Assembly: GCA_943704525.1 (NCBI GenBank)
Contig: CALSCQ010001264.1
Span: 1 to 32,000, forward strand
Source of the DNA: Pigoraptor vietnamica
Lineage: Eukaryota > Opisthokonta > Filasterea
Length of the DNA: 32,000 nt
Direction: 5' to 3'
In this document: one piece after another, positions 9,760-21,635 of the stretch
How positions within the stretch are numbered: the stretch's first letter is position 1
Layout: every line of letters begins with the position of its first letter
Position numbers and translations under genes: made by a program
Notes under the pieces: generated by a model
The model's input: the letters and a program-made list of their open reading frames with translations, nothing else
Databases searched by the model: none
What the model was told of the DNA's origin: nothing

Positions 9760-11097
9760 TTACAGCTTGGAGCACGTCCGCCGCGCAAGCGTCGACTGGA
9801 TAAAGCCCGCGGGCTCGTCCGTTCCAATGAACACCTCGTTGTCGTTCCGGAGGCCAAAGGGCGTCAGGTCAAACGGAATGCAGTGGCGGTTGGGCATCTC
9901 GACGTAGATCGACTCAATCTGCGGAATTTCGCGGAGGACGCGCGTCTGGACGAGGTGGATGGCGTTCTGAACGGAGGGCGAGTACGTGCCGGTCTCCGTG
10001 GGACCTGCGAACTCCTGCGGGGGCGCGGGAAGCATGGCGTTGCGTCAGCACGTGCACAGCCAAACACAGCATACAAAGCTGCGCATGCAACGCAGCACAG
10101 GGACAGGTCCCACGCTCATACGAGAGACACAACTACAACTGTTTCATACAGACGCCAATGTTCTTTGTCCACTTGGCTGTGGCTGACGTACCAGGAAGGT
10201 GCACTTGAGAACGCTGTCGAACACGGCGTTGAAATCGACGCCCTCCGTGCGGTTAAACTCGTAAGTCACGCCGACGACAGTGTTGAAGATGCGGTCCTTC
10301 GTCTCCTTGAGCGTCGTGTAACGGTCGCGCACGAAGCCTATTCGACGAATGCACCACGCACGTAATCAGCAACCGGACGCCACGCAAACACGGATGCTGC
10401 CACACTCACCCTCAAAGCCCGACTGCGTCGTCTTCATCACGCGGAGGTTCTTAATGCCACCCGTGAGACGCACAACAGGCCGACCCTTCTGCCCCTCCAC
10501 GTGCGCTGTGCGGACAACGTCCGACGTGCGGGTGAAGGCGTGCTTGTGCGGCCGCCCGTCCAGGGTGATGCGCGACCACACGTTTTCCTCAATGCTAATG
10601 TCCGTCGAGATAACCTGCAACACACCGCGCGTCAATTCACTCTGCATGTGCGCTACATGTGCGCAAGACGCCTTCAGTGCGTTGTTTTCGCTCACCTGCG
10701 GATACTTGAGAAAGTGCTCCGAGAGGGTAATGGCGAAGCGTTCCGCCGAGGGAACGCCAACCTGTCGTAAACACGGCGTTGATTGGGATTCGAGCAGAGG
10801 ACAAAGACGGACCACCGCCCGCGCCAAATCACGCGCTACGCACTGAAATACAACGTTCCGCGAACCACACGCAATGCGCACCTCCTTGGCCAACACGTAG
10901 ACTGTGTTTTTGATGCTGTCCGTCGCGACAATGTCCGCGTTGTCGCCGACTGTGTAGTCAATCTCGCGGTTCAGCTTGAGAAGGGCGCGCACCCGCATCT
11001 CCCGCATGCTGTGTTCGTTGCCATTGCGCGACACGCGCACGAGGCGCACGTCGGCCTTGCCGTACTTGCGGTCCTTAATGACAAACTCCTGCGACAT
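9760..11097 (-). CDS. UOX: urate oxidase (uricase), peroxisomal
   Basis: Five exons (10882-11097, 10696-10761, 10410-10614, 10192-10337, 9760-10014) give 295 residues; uricases are about 300. The enzyme oxidises urate to 5-hydroxyisourate and hydrogen peroxide in purine breakdown. Family marks are YGKADVRLVRV with Lys14, VATDSIKNTVY with Thr59 (the Lys-Thr catalytic pair), ISIEENVWSRI, QSGFEGFVRDRYTTL, YSPSVQNA, and MPNRHCIPFDL with His255, matching the catalytic His of fungal uricase. The protein ends in Ser-Lys-Leu, the type 1 peroxisomal signal, so peroxisomal import is expected. The gene converges with MPDU1 (142 bp apart). Confidence 0.96.
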
Positions 11098-11356
11098 GGT
11101 GGAACGAGAACGCAACGAACGACACAGCGAAAGAGGAGAGGGAGAGGGAGAGTTGTTGTCTCTTTGCGAAGTTCTTGTAGCCACACAATATTGCACCCTA
11201 TTCGACTGGAGTGCGATTCTCGCACACTCCCACACAGCCAACCCCATCCAGTGACGCCACACCATTGTCACAACCCCAATTATGTCCGGACATAGCACCC
11301 AATTTCTGCTGATTTACCTTTATATTTAATAAATTTGCATTCCAGAGGTAACTCGG
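11098..11356. promoter_or_regulatory. spacer between uricase start and tRNA-Cys
   Basis: 259 bp containing the uricase promoter (reading left) and the upstream flank of the tRNA. An AT-rich patch at 11318-11342 (TTTATATTTAATAAATTT) stands out against the GC-rich background and lies about 15-40 nt before the tRNA, a place where pol III upstream elements often occur. The function is inferred. Confidence 0.4.
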
Positions 11357-11429
11357 GTCGGCTTAGCTTAGTGGCTATAGCGCATGACTGCAGATCATGA
11401 GGTCACCGGTTCGACTCCGGTAGCCGACT
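11357..11429 (+). tRNA. tRNA-Cys (anticodon GCA)
   Basis: The sequence folds as a complete 73-nt tRNA without intron. The 7-bp acceptor stem GTCGGCT/AGCCGAC is perfect. A short D stem GCT/AGC, a 5-bp anticodon stem CATGA/TCATG enclosing loop CTGCAGA (anticodon GCA), and a 5-bp T stem ACCGG/CCGGT with loop TTCGACT are present. The discriminator base is T (U73), the usual identity base of tRNA-Cys. The internal promoter is visible: A box TAGCTTAGTGG and B box GGTTCGACTCC. Confidence 0.97.
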
Positions 11430-11431
11430 CA

Positions 11432-11436
11432 TTTTT
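11432..11436 (+). terminator. RNA polymerase III terminator
   Basis: A run of five T begins three bases after the tRNA 3' end, which is enough for pol III termination. The much longer T run at 11443-11551 would act as backup. Confidence 0.85.
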
Positions 11437-11440
11437 GTCT

Positions 11441-12061
<621 letters not shown>

Positions 12062-15000
12062 TCAGTACATCTCGGACGCGTCCGGCTTGCTGAGCTGATT
12101 GCGCACGTCAAAGAGAGACGACAGCTCAAACACGAGGTCCTCGAGCCACCGCGAACCCGTGACCTCGGTGGGCATGGACGGGAACGACGACGGCATGAAT
12201 TCGGGCTGAGGTGGGAGGTCGTGTGAGGCGCCGAAGAATACGATGGAATGCACATACAGAGGCCAAGGCCACACCAAACACACACACAAACAGCCGACTT
12301 GCGCACCTTTTGCCTGAACTTGGCGTGCAGATTCATGAAGCAGCACGCAAATACAAAGCGGCAGAGGAACTGTCGCAGGAAATCGTCGTCGAGGAAACGA
12401 AGGAACGACGAATCTGCACAGCAAAGTGTGAGTCGCGACGGTGTAAAACTGTCACAGAGACATAGCAGCAACCCGAGCGAAAGCACGCACCGACTCCACG
12501 AACGCTGCGGAGGAGTCGCGCGGTTTCCTGGTAAATCTTCCGCATCTGGACCTCCGCCTTCTTCCACGTGGCCTTCTGCACCATCGAAATGCCCACACAG
12601 AGGCAAAAGGCGACGAGCGGCGCGTGCAGGAACAGCGAGAAGAGGTTCCCGTGCTTCAATTGATCTGGAGGTACAGTCGCATAAGCACCACTGCGCCGCC
12701 AATGCCAACACACCAGAAGAAGAGTTGCTTCTATAGGTCGCGCCCTCACCAATGTCGGACGGAACTTCGGTTGGCGAGAGAAGAGCAACAAGCGGCTGAC
12801 CGAACAAATTGGGGAATTTCTGGGGAGAACAAGAGGGAAAATTTAGCGAGGCGACGGCGGCGCACAAGCACACAGAGGCAGAAATTGGTGTAAAAATAAG
12901 CAAAGCAAGGGACAAACTATCCACACAGAGTCAACGGACCTGGAAGGCCGTGCTGTTGTTGCTGTCGACAATCACAAACAGCGGCTTGCGCGTGAACATG
13001 AGGAGGTCCTCCGCGTGAAGGCAATTGTCCTCGCGAACAACGGCGCCCTCCTCCAACTGGGGCCGCTTCGAGCGGCTCGTCGCGACACCGCCGAGAGAGT
13101 AGATACCTGCGCAATTAGAAAGCAACGTGAACATTGAGGAAGAAGATGGAAGAACTTTGACATGGGAGATTGATATACGACGTTGTGCGGAAAGCAAAGC
13201 AGCGATTGCGCAAGCGCGAGTAGTGGAGCGTGGGAGGAAAACAGGAAGTGAAAAAAACAACGGCGCCTTGGAACGCACCCTCGAACGCGGCGGGCGGCTT
13301 CATTCCGTCCGCAGAGAGATACAAGAGCATCACCGAAGTGACCGACATTTCCTGCGTTCACTTTCGAGTGTCAGCGATTGGACAAGAGAGCAACGGCAAA
13401 TGCGACTTCAATTATCGACTGACCTTGAATGCCGTCGCGACAAACGTTAGCAGCTGACTGAACGTTGGGCGGTACAGCAGATACTTGTGCGGATTCGCGC
13501 GTGCCTTGTCGGCCTCTCCAGCCTAAGCGCAAGCATTTGAGAAATTGGGGAGCAGGACAGTCCGGGTACTTTGTGTGTGTGCGTGGGTGTATGTGCGTGC
13601 GTGTCTGCGCGCTGTGTGAATTCAAATGCCCGGAGCCAGCGGCAAACACACCTTCTCCAGCCCCTGCTGTGACATGGCACCACGGCCGAGGCCAGCAATG
13701 TCCATAGTGGACTTTGCGTCCATCGAAACGGCGTCCAGCGACGGTTCCACCTCGCGCTCGAGCGCCTGGAGCATCCTATACATGTCGAGCGTAAGCTCGC
13801 TAAACTTCACCTGCGCATGTGTGGTGCGTATACGTCAGAGAGACAAACGAATACGATGCATCAGAGGCAGACGAATACGATGCAAATGCACTCGCCAGTA
13901 ATGCCCACAAAGCAATCGCCGCATGGGACGAGGAAACCAGCACACCGACACGCATCACACACGGAAGACCCGCCTGGTGGTGGGCCGTGCCGACAAGAAT
14001 GCACTCCTGCAGCTTCAGTTTGGGCAACTCTGCGGCAGGTTCGTCGGTGGAAGCGCCCTCGCGGTCGCGCGCTGCCTTCTTCGCCGAGGGCGCGGGGCCA
14101 ACGGCGGCGGCGTCCTCGTGCTTGAGCCGATGCGACAAGACAACGCGCCCGCCGCTGCCCGCAGTGACCGTGATGAGGTTGTCCGCCTGGTTGGTTAGAG
14201 GCATTGTGAGCTTGGTTTGGAGATCTGGGTAAGTCACATGTTGTGTGATCGCGCGTCGTTATGCATGGGCGTGTTTGTGTGTGTGCGGGTACGTGCGTGC
14301 GGGTGTATGTGTGTGCTTAAGTATGCTGAGCACACACCTCCAGGAACTGCAAAATCTCCTTCTGTACGAGCTGCCACTCGGCGCCGTCCGTCGGCCTAAA
14401 CGTCCGAATGTACGCGTCGACATGCCGCTTGAGTTCTCCGATGAGATCGCGCACAACAAGCTCCTTGCGAAGTAGGAGGCACACGACGATGAAGCGCGCG
14501 TAGTATCGCAGCCGCTTGATCATCAGCTCCGGCCTGCCACAAGCGCGCACGCCATTAGCGCGTCTGAACAAACGAGCTTCACTCTGTTATACGTCACTCA
14601 CTCGCAGGCCACTGGCTATGACGGGGACGGTGCATACAGGACGCGCGGGCTCACCTGCGCTCCTCGATAATCTTCGAAAAGTACTGCCGCGCGCGAATGG
14701 CGTCGTAGAAGATGAAGCTCTCTTGGAGATAGCTCGTCTCGCTCGTGCGCAGATAGTAGTGGTAGTACAGCTGGCCAATCTTGGACGCGACCTCGCCGAT
14801 TTCCCACCGGCGCAACCCGTACTCGGCGTCGAGCACGGACCGGTGCTGCTGCTGGTACTTCCACAGGCGCGTGTACACCTCAAACGTCTTCGCAAAGTGC
14901 GCGTGCCACTGCCGGTACCCAAACTGCGGCAACTCCCGCAGCCCGTGGAACAGCTGCTGCGACTTTTCGAGGAGGTACTCAAACTCTTGAATCACGCGCC

Positions 15001-15130
15001 GCCCTTCGTTCGAAAGCCCCGCCCCGTGGGACACTGCCGTACCAACGACCAGTCCCGCGGGCGACGACTGCCCGCCGACAACCGGCTCTTCGGTTCCGGC
15101 GGGCGCCGTATCTTTCCCTGCGACGTCCAT
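12062..15130 (-). CDS. SCAI: SCAI homologue (suppressor of cancer cell invasion)
   Basis: Eleven exons on the - strand (14655-15130, 14338-14533, 13974-14210, 13652-13810, 13424-13522, 13279-13351, 12940-13106, 12750-12819, 12491-12664, 12307-12413, 12062-12205) give 633 residues; human SCAI has 606. In animals SCAI is a nuclear cofactor that represses MRTF/SRF transcription and acts in double-strand-break repair; its role in protists is not known. Matching stretches run the whole length: WEIGEVASKIGQLYYHYYLR, RLRYYARFIVVCLLL, VKFSELTLDMYRMLQALERE, HKYLLYRPTFSQLLTF, FTRKPLFVIVDSNNSTAF, NLFGQPLVALLSPTEVPS, LFSLFLHAPLVAF. Intron 3 (13811-13973) needs a GC donor (CAG/GCGGGT) to give HHQ-VKFSEL. 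The start of exon 3 is uncertain: 14210 keeps phase with the donor used, while 14224 is another acceptor. SCAI shares a 410-bp divergent spacer with condensin NCAPH. Confidence 0.93.
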
Positions 15131-15540
15131 GTCACGTCGCGCCGTTGGTGTTACGCCCGTCGTTCAGAGCTGTTTCGAGGCGATTAATGGAATCCGACGC
15201 AACGGGCGTGCAGTAAGGGGAACAGCCCACACAGACAGAAGTGAAAGTAAGTGCTGCACTTGAAGAGTGTGTGACACTCGCGAATAAGACTGGAGGAGGG
15301 AGCCCTGAAGTGCGGCGAACTTGCGCCACATGGCTGGCTGATTACACTGGCGTTGGACCGGGACTCTTGAATTGAAATCAAGGGCAAACTGAGGGCCGTT
15401 TCCAACGGAAAGACTCAATTAACAGAGTCTCTTGCAAGAGTTTCCGAGATGTCGTTAAAAAATTGAGCGCCAACTCGAAATTCAAAATTGCACCCAAAAC
15501 GACAGGAAAAGGCGATCTCTCTCTTTTCACGGCACAGAGA
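15131..15540. promoter_or_regulatory. divergent spacer between SCAI and NCAPH
   Basis: 410 bp between divergent starts. The frame upstream of NCAPH stays open to 15463 but has no earlier ATG, so 15541 is the first possible start. No clear promoter element is recognised. Confidence 0.5.
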
Positions 15541-18433
15541 ATGCCCGGAGACAAGCGCCGCCTCAGTTCGAGGCGCATGAGCCTTGCGCCGGGCTCGCAG
15601 GCGGAGGGCGAAGATGCGTCGTGGAGCGACAACGACGACGCGGCAGAGTGCAAGGAGCGCCGAAAGTCCATGGCACTCGAGGCGCAGCGGCGCGAGATGA
15701 CGGAGAGTCCGTACAAGAGCCCGCGCAAGGGGGCGGCTGCGATGGCCGCGCGCAAGGCAGAGGCGAAGGGGACACGCGGCAATAGTGCGGACGCGCTGGA
15801 TGCCGCAAAACTCTCCGACCTGTACGCCAGCTGCATCAAGCTGTCGACGGAAAACGTGGGTGCTTTTACGAGCTATGGCGCATGCATGAATTGCGCGCAC
15901 TATTCCTTGAGAGAGAATGGAGCCAGGAGACGGGAGAGATTTCTAACACTGGTCTGTCTGTTTGTTGCCCGCAGAAAATCAACCAGAAGAACTCGTGGGA
16001 GCTGAGCCTGATCGACTACATCTCAGACGTTCTCGACGTGCCGATGGGAGAGATGACCAACTTCCAGGTCGCCAGCTGCACGCTGGATGCGAGTGTCAAA
16101 ATCTACTCCTACCGCGTCGACTCGATCCACTCAGAGGCGTACAAGGTTCTGGGCGGCCTCACGCGCTCCGGGGGGAAGGCAGACGGTGCGTTGAAGAGCC
16201 TTGTGAACATTCAGTGTCTCGGGTGCGCACTCATGCTCATTCGTGAACTTGTATCGCCGTGGAACGCCACTGTCCTTGCTTTTTTTGTTCTATTAACACC
16301 CCGATGTCACTCAAATGTGCAGAGGAGGAGAAGGACGAGGATGCGGCCGAAGGCGAAGAAGGGGAAAACGCCGAGAAGAAGCCCAAGAAGGTCGGTTATT
16401 TGTGCGACCCGCGCGCACATTGGTCGCGTGCGCATGCGCGAGATATCCGCGGTTCTGACGCTGCTTCACTGACAGGCGCGGGCTCGCACAGTCGCGACGA
16501 TTGAGGCGAACCCCGACAATCTGCTCGTGCGGCGCTTCGACCTCGAATTCGACGTCGACCCCCTCTTCCACAAGACGCAGGCGTCGTTTGACGGCGCTGG
16601 CCCTCGCGGACTCCTTCTCAACCACCTCAACGTGCACGGCGGCTGCGAGCTCGTGTTTGACTCGATGGACGCGCCGGCTGGTGGCACGGGGAACGACGTG
16701 GCAGACGTGATGGTCGACATCTCTCCCCTGCGAGGTGCGTGTTTTTGCGCCTCTTTTATGTGACCATTGTGCATCTGCTTTCGTCTTGCTGTTCCACGCA
16801 CTCACTCGGTAACAACATGCTGTCTCGTGCATCCAGCCATGCTGTTCGCGGACAATTTCGAGCCGTCTGCTGCGAAGATCTGCCCTCAGTTTTCGGGCTT
16901 TGAGTTTGGCGGTTGGGCGCCCGGTTCGACTCCGCGGCCGTCACTCGGCGCACATGACGAAGCGGCTGCAGCTGGCGCTGACTGGAGCAACGACGGCGCG
17001 GATTATGACGACGACTGCGGCGGTTACGATTCTGCAGACATGGCGGAGGCTTTCGGGGACGCGCCGTCCGATGCCAGCGCTTTCGACCCGTTCGCCGCTG
17101 CCGAAAAGACGCTCGCCGCGCAGCGCGAGAGCATGATGATGCGTGAGATTGTCGCGTCGGGCGAAGGCGACGAGCGCGAGAGCGCGACAGAGGCGGGGAG
17201 CGCACGGGACGTCGTGTTTGCGATGGCGACGGGCGCGGCTGCAGAGTACGGCTTCTTTGATCCCTCCCGCCTTAAGGGGTGGACTGGCCCTTCACACTGG
17301 CGGGCCGCCCCCGTCGCAGGTGGGGAAAATGGCCCTCCGACACTGTCCTGCGTGCATTGCAATCTCAACTGACACTTACACGTGCGCCCACAGCGGAAAG
17401 CGCGCCAACAAAGAAGGGCGCGAAAGCGGCGTTTTCGATCGACTTCTCCGCGCCCGCGCCCGACTGGTCCGTGGCGCTGGCCGAAGGAAAGGCTTCGACG
17501 ACGCTTGCGCAGGCGACGATTGACAAGGCAACAGAGCAGGCCAACACGCTCCCCGAGGACGTGCACTATGTCGTCGACATGCTCACCCGGCTCTTCCTCC
17601 GACCGCAGTGTGTGGTATGTGGCTGTGCCTCATGGATACTGTAACCTGCTGGTGCCCATTGGCGTTACATTTGACGTTGACCACTCCTTCTATGTAACTT
17701 CCATACAGATGCGATTCCGGTCGTGCGCTGCAGGCGACGAGGGTGAGGACTCGGCCCTTGTACTGTTCACCGCGGTCTTCTTGCCGCATCGCCTTTGCTC
17801 ACAGAGTTGCAATTGTGTTCTGTCACAGGCGCAGACGCTCCTACGCGCGGCGAGCAGTGGTACAACTACGACAACCCAAACGACGTCAACTTTTGCCCCT
17901 CGGCAGATCTGGGCGGCGGTGGCTACGATTCGGACGATGGCCCGTGCGACGACGGCGACTTTGGTGGCGATGACGCACCTTGCGCGGCCGAACCGATGCA
18001 CGATGCCCCTGCCGTTGACAACACAGTGCTCGACGGCACGGCCCTTATCGAGGCGCCGAAGATGGCAGAGAAGATCGAGATCAAATACGCGAAGGCTGCG
18101 ACGAAGGTGGACGTGCGCGTCGTGAAGGAGACCATGTGGGAGGCCATGTCTGGCGAGGCTCCGCGCGGGAAGGAGAATGCGGGCGACGCGGCCAACACGC
18201 ACGACTCTGAGAGCGGAAAGGGAAGCGTGAAGTCGCCCCAGTCGTTCAAGTCGCTCGTCCACAAGATGCCGACGCTGGTCGCGGGCAAGAACGCCGGGGA
18301 AGTGTCCGTTGCGATTGCGTTTGTGTGCCTGCTGCACCTCGCGAACGAGAAGAATCTCGCCATCGCCGGCCGCGAGGCAATGGACGACCTGCGCATTGTA
18401 CAGAACGGCACCGCTGCGTCGCCGTCGCACTGA
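15541..18433 (+). CDS. NCAPH: condensin complex subunit 2 (NCAPH / Barren / kleisin)
   Basis: Eight exons (15541-15855, 15975-16185, 16323-16390, 16476-16734, 16837-17319, 17394-17614, 17709-17742, 17829-18433) give 731 residues; human NCAPH has 741. NCAPH is the kleisin that bridges the SMC2/SMC4 heads and the HEAT subunits of condensin I, for mitotic chromosome compaction. The family signature is clear: LSTENKINQKNSWELSLIDY, NFQVASCTLDASVKIYSYRV, AYKVLGGL, FDLEFDVDPLFHKTQASFD, LLLNHLNVHGG, ICPQF, FSIDF, and YDNPNDVNFCPS. Central acidic low-complexity stretches (AAEGEEGENAEKK, 981-1100 nt of coding) are usual. Exon 7 is only 34 nt and was chosen because its GTATGT and GTGAGG donors and phase fit; without it, a direct 17609-to-17829 join is also in frame. 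The C-terminal winged-helix region is present. Confidence 0.93.
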
Positions 18434-18834
18434 GTGTTGCGTCCCCTCGCATTGTCGTCGGTTGAAAAGCTGCGTTGTCGCCAATACACCTTGCACTGCG
18501 CTCAATTCTATGGATAACCGCTGTGACACTCGGGATGCGGCCCTCGCCTCAACTCGGTATTATCAGCGGTAAAATCGTATCACACGTATTAGCGCACCAG
18601 CAAACGCGACGATGCCGGTCACTCTGATGTGAATGCACCTTTGAACTCTCAAATGGCGTGCTATTTGTAGAGGCGCCATTCCAGTTTCAACAGCTAAAAG
18701 GGTCGTTCTCAAGTAACAATACGTTCCAAGGCGCGTTGGTGCGCTTGGCCGGCGGCCGCCGGTATGAACTTTGGCGCCAGTTCCATGACGTCATGTGACC
18801 AAGCGTTACTCGTAGCGGACACACACACAAAAAA

Positions 18835-18927
<93 letters not shown>

Positions 18928-18960
18928 AAAACACTTTTGACTTGTGGTGGGCACACCGTC
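18434..18960. other. intergenic with CRE-like palindrome and A run
   Basis: 527 bp between NCAPH and the kinase-like gene. It holds the 10-bp palindrome ATGACGTCAT (18785-18794), the bZIP/CRE consensus, then the 90-nt A run. No gene is seen. It should contain the NCAPH 3' UTR and the promoter of the next gene. Confidence 0.6.
18836..18925. repeat. 90-nt A homopolymer
   Basis: An uninterrupted run of 90 A, preceded by ACACACACAAAAAAC and ending 35 nt before the ATG of the kinase-like gene. It would lie in or next to that gene's 5' UTR. It could be the tail of an old retrocopy to the left, but I see no coding remnant there. Confidence 0.95.
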
Positions 18961-21635
18961 ATGGCACATCAACAAAAGAGGTCGCGCGAAAGTGACGGCG
19001 ATAGTCCGCAGCGGAATCCGCCGCCGCCGCTGTTCACACAGCCCCCCCTGCCTGTGCCCCGAGTGGATGACGGCGCTCCTTCGTCTCACGTGAGCGGCGT
19101 AGGTGCACAGCCCCCCTTGCCTGTGCCACGAGTGGATGACGGCGCTCCTTCGTCTCACGTGAGCGGCGTAGGTGTGGGTCCATTCACATGTGGGTCCATT
19201 CACACAGCCCCCCTTGCCAGTGCCCCGGGTGGATAAAGGTGCGGGCGGCGCTCCTTCGTCTCACGCGGGCGGTGGTGTGGATCCGCTGCCTGCGACGGCG
19301 GACCAACGCAATGCCCCGCCCGCTGTGGACGCACATGCGGCGCAGGGGAACGCGGGTGTCGCGGGTAAGCATGCATGCGTAGTCTTATTGCTTATTCTTT
19401 TCTTCCTAATACTTTCGTTTCCCCCTCCGTTTTTCTAACAACTCTTATTGCGCTTCGGTCGCAATCGCAACAGCCAGTGAGTGGTTTCGGCCCGAAATGC
19501 GGCAGCTTCCCGACGTCGCAGCGCTCATTCGATGGGTGTGAGTGCCCCATGTGTTACGCTGCTGTTGACCGACCCGCTTGACCCTTCCCGTGCCTTTTAC
19601 TGAGCTTTTCGCGTCTTCTCTCACCAGAGAGGGCGACAAGCATTATATCGACCTTGCGCTGAACGTTGGCGTCATAGATACAGTTGCGCTTTACGCTATT
19701 CGGTCTCCTGACGAGACGGTTGCCGCCGTACGCACGAAGGATTTTGCAGTGCGCGAGAAGATCCGCAAGCTCTTCGAGCCGGTGAAGCGCACGTTCACGC
19801 CGAATGCGATGTCTCAGCCGTCCACACTTCTCTCAAATTGTGGCCGAAAACGCGAGCGCATGTATTCTGCGGCGATCAGCGTTCCGGACGTGGCCCAAGT
19901 CCTCGCCTCGGACGGGGGTGCGTCGCAGGCGGCGGGCACGGACGTGGGCGCGGGTGCGGTCCCCGCATCGCAGGCGACGGGCGCGGCTGTGCCGCGTTAC
20001 AGTACTGCCGAGGCGTTGTTCTCGGAGGCCGCCCGTTCTGTTGGGGACGCCTTCGCCATGTCAAATTCTGTGCAGTTTAACGACACCGTGGCACATTACC
20101 ACTACGTCGCGTGGTATCGCGCGATCAGCGCGGGCGTCGCTGCGTTTTCGAGCGACTTTTCGGTCACTGTGCAGCACGACGTGAAACTGTTTCAACCGAG
20201 GCTCGAGCGTGCGTGGATTGACCTCGCCGTGTGCTTGGCGGACAGCAACACGCCAATTCTGGTGTGCGATTTCGCGAGACCGGAGCAGGCGGGCGACCGT
20301 GACGAGGCCTTCATGAAGCTTGTGCGAACGATGGCTGCGGCGGGCGCATCATTCTACTGGAACCTGAAAGACCGCTCGAACCCCAGCGACATTGTCATCT
20401 TCGGTATGCAGTCGGTCAGTTACACGGCGAGCGTTCACGCTATGACGATTGAGGGACCTGTTGAGGCGGAGGGCACCAAAACTGTCGGCCGTCTGTTTAG
20501 AAGCGTTTTTGAAGTCTCCATGCGCGATGCGTCCCCCGACGCAATGTTGGAACTGTTCAATCTGTGCGCCGCCGTTGTTTCGGTCGGCGTGCGCCTGGCG
20601 CCGCTTCTAAGCGACTTCGATCTGGGCGTGTACTGCCCGGTGCCGAAGCTGTCGTCGACGAGCCTGAGCAAATGGGCCGCGGGTGTGGCGACGATCTTCC
20701 AGCTGACATTGGGGGCCAACGTCCACTCGGTATGCTCCCTTTATGCGCTCGTCTTCCTTTGTTTGCTTTTCTAAACCCACATGTTCGTCCACTCTGACAC
20801 TTAAGCTGTCGCTCTTTCCCGCAGTCTGAGCTGACCTCTGCCTGGCGCGCATTTGACCGGGATGGCTGTGAAGTGTGCGTCGTCGTGAAGAACGGACGCA
20901 GTCCCGAGATTGACGTCCTCAAGGCGCTCCAGGGCAAGCCGTCGATAGTGCCGCTGCTCCATTTTCTCGCGAACGACGATGCATACGTGCTCGTTCTTCC
21001 GTTTCTCGGGGAGGTGCCGTTCTCGACAGAGCGGGAGGTGGTGAGTGGCATCTGTCAATGGTCTCCTTTCTAAGGCACGTTACGGAGCACCGTCTTGTCG
21101 TGGGTCCTGACGCGCTTGCTGGAGTGCCTGCGCGCCCTGATGGCTGTCCACAAGTGCGGCTACGTGCGCCGCGACATCAAGCCGACCGCGCTCCTCTTCG
21201 ACCATGAGGACCAGTGCATCGTCCTGATCGACTTTGACCTGGCGGCGCCGCTCGTCGGGGGACGTGCGGAGGGTGATGCGGGCACGAAGGTGGGTGTGTG
21301 ATGCGTGTAAATGTCAACCCCGTGTAAATGTCATTGCGTAGTATGTGGAAATTGTGGTAGCCTGCGCGTTACGCTTCTAAGAAATTACTGACGGCCAATT
21401 CCAGAGATTCATGGCCCCGGAGGTTGTGGACGGACGCGGAGCCAGCCCCCTTTCGGACGTGTGGTCTCTTGGAGTGACTGTGCGCTACATGTTTGCGCCC
21501 CGGTACGACGACCTCGTGTCGTCCATTCTCAATCGCATGACTGCAGAGCAGGAAGACCGCCGCCCGAGTGTGGCGCAGCTCATCGTGGAAGTCGAGGATA
21601 TACTGGATCACTCTGGACAACACGACCGACACTGA
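18961..21635 (+). CDS. repeat-bearing protein with C-terminal kinase-like domain; frame broken near 21041
   Basis: Exons 18961-19158, 19208-19364, 19474-19537, 19628-20729, 20825-21040, then about 21075-21289 and 21405-21635. The N-terminus is Pro-rich with 23-residue repeats (PPLPVPRVDDGAPSSH). Residues about 140-500 (EGDKHYIDLALNVGVIDTVA onward) are a domain I do not recognise; a strand-like ILVCDFARPE after WIDLAVCLAD faintly recalls a nuclease core. From residue 508 it is kinase-like: VCVVVKNG (lysine), EIDVLKAL (helix C Glu), RRDIKP in place of HRD, LIDFDLA in place of DFG, FMAPEV, DVWSLGV. The glycine loop is not apparent. A repeat-rich N-terminus with divergent kinase-like C-terminus recalls Crinkler-type effectors, but I cannot show homology. 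No canonical intron between 21041 and 21087 preserves the frame, so it is a pseudogene, has a sequence error, or uses a 30-nt intron. Confidence 0.6.
19037..19276 (+). repeat. three 69-bp-class coding tandem repeats with a 28-nt insertion
   Basis: Units 19037-19105 and 19106-19174 are nearly identical, encoding about QPPLPVPRVDDGAPSSHVSG. A third, more diverged unit begins at 19203. Between units 2 and 3 a 28-nt insertion (19175-19202) has created two adjacent copies of the 16-mer TGTGGGTCCATTCACA, and it shifts the frame unless 19159-19207 is spliced out. Confidence 0.9.

Noticed and set aside
19037-19276. CRISPR-like or satellite array
   Set aside because: The repeats are contiguous, in frame and coding, with no spacers, in a eukaryotic gene.
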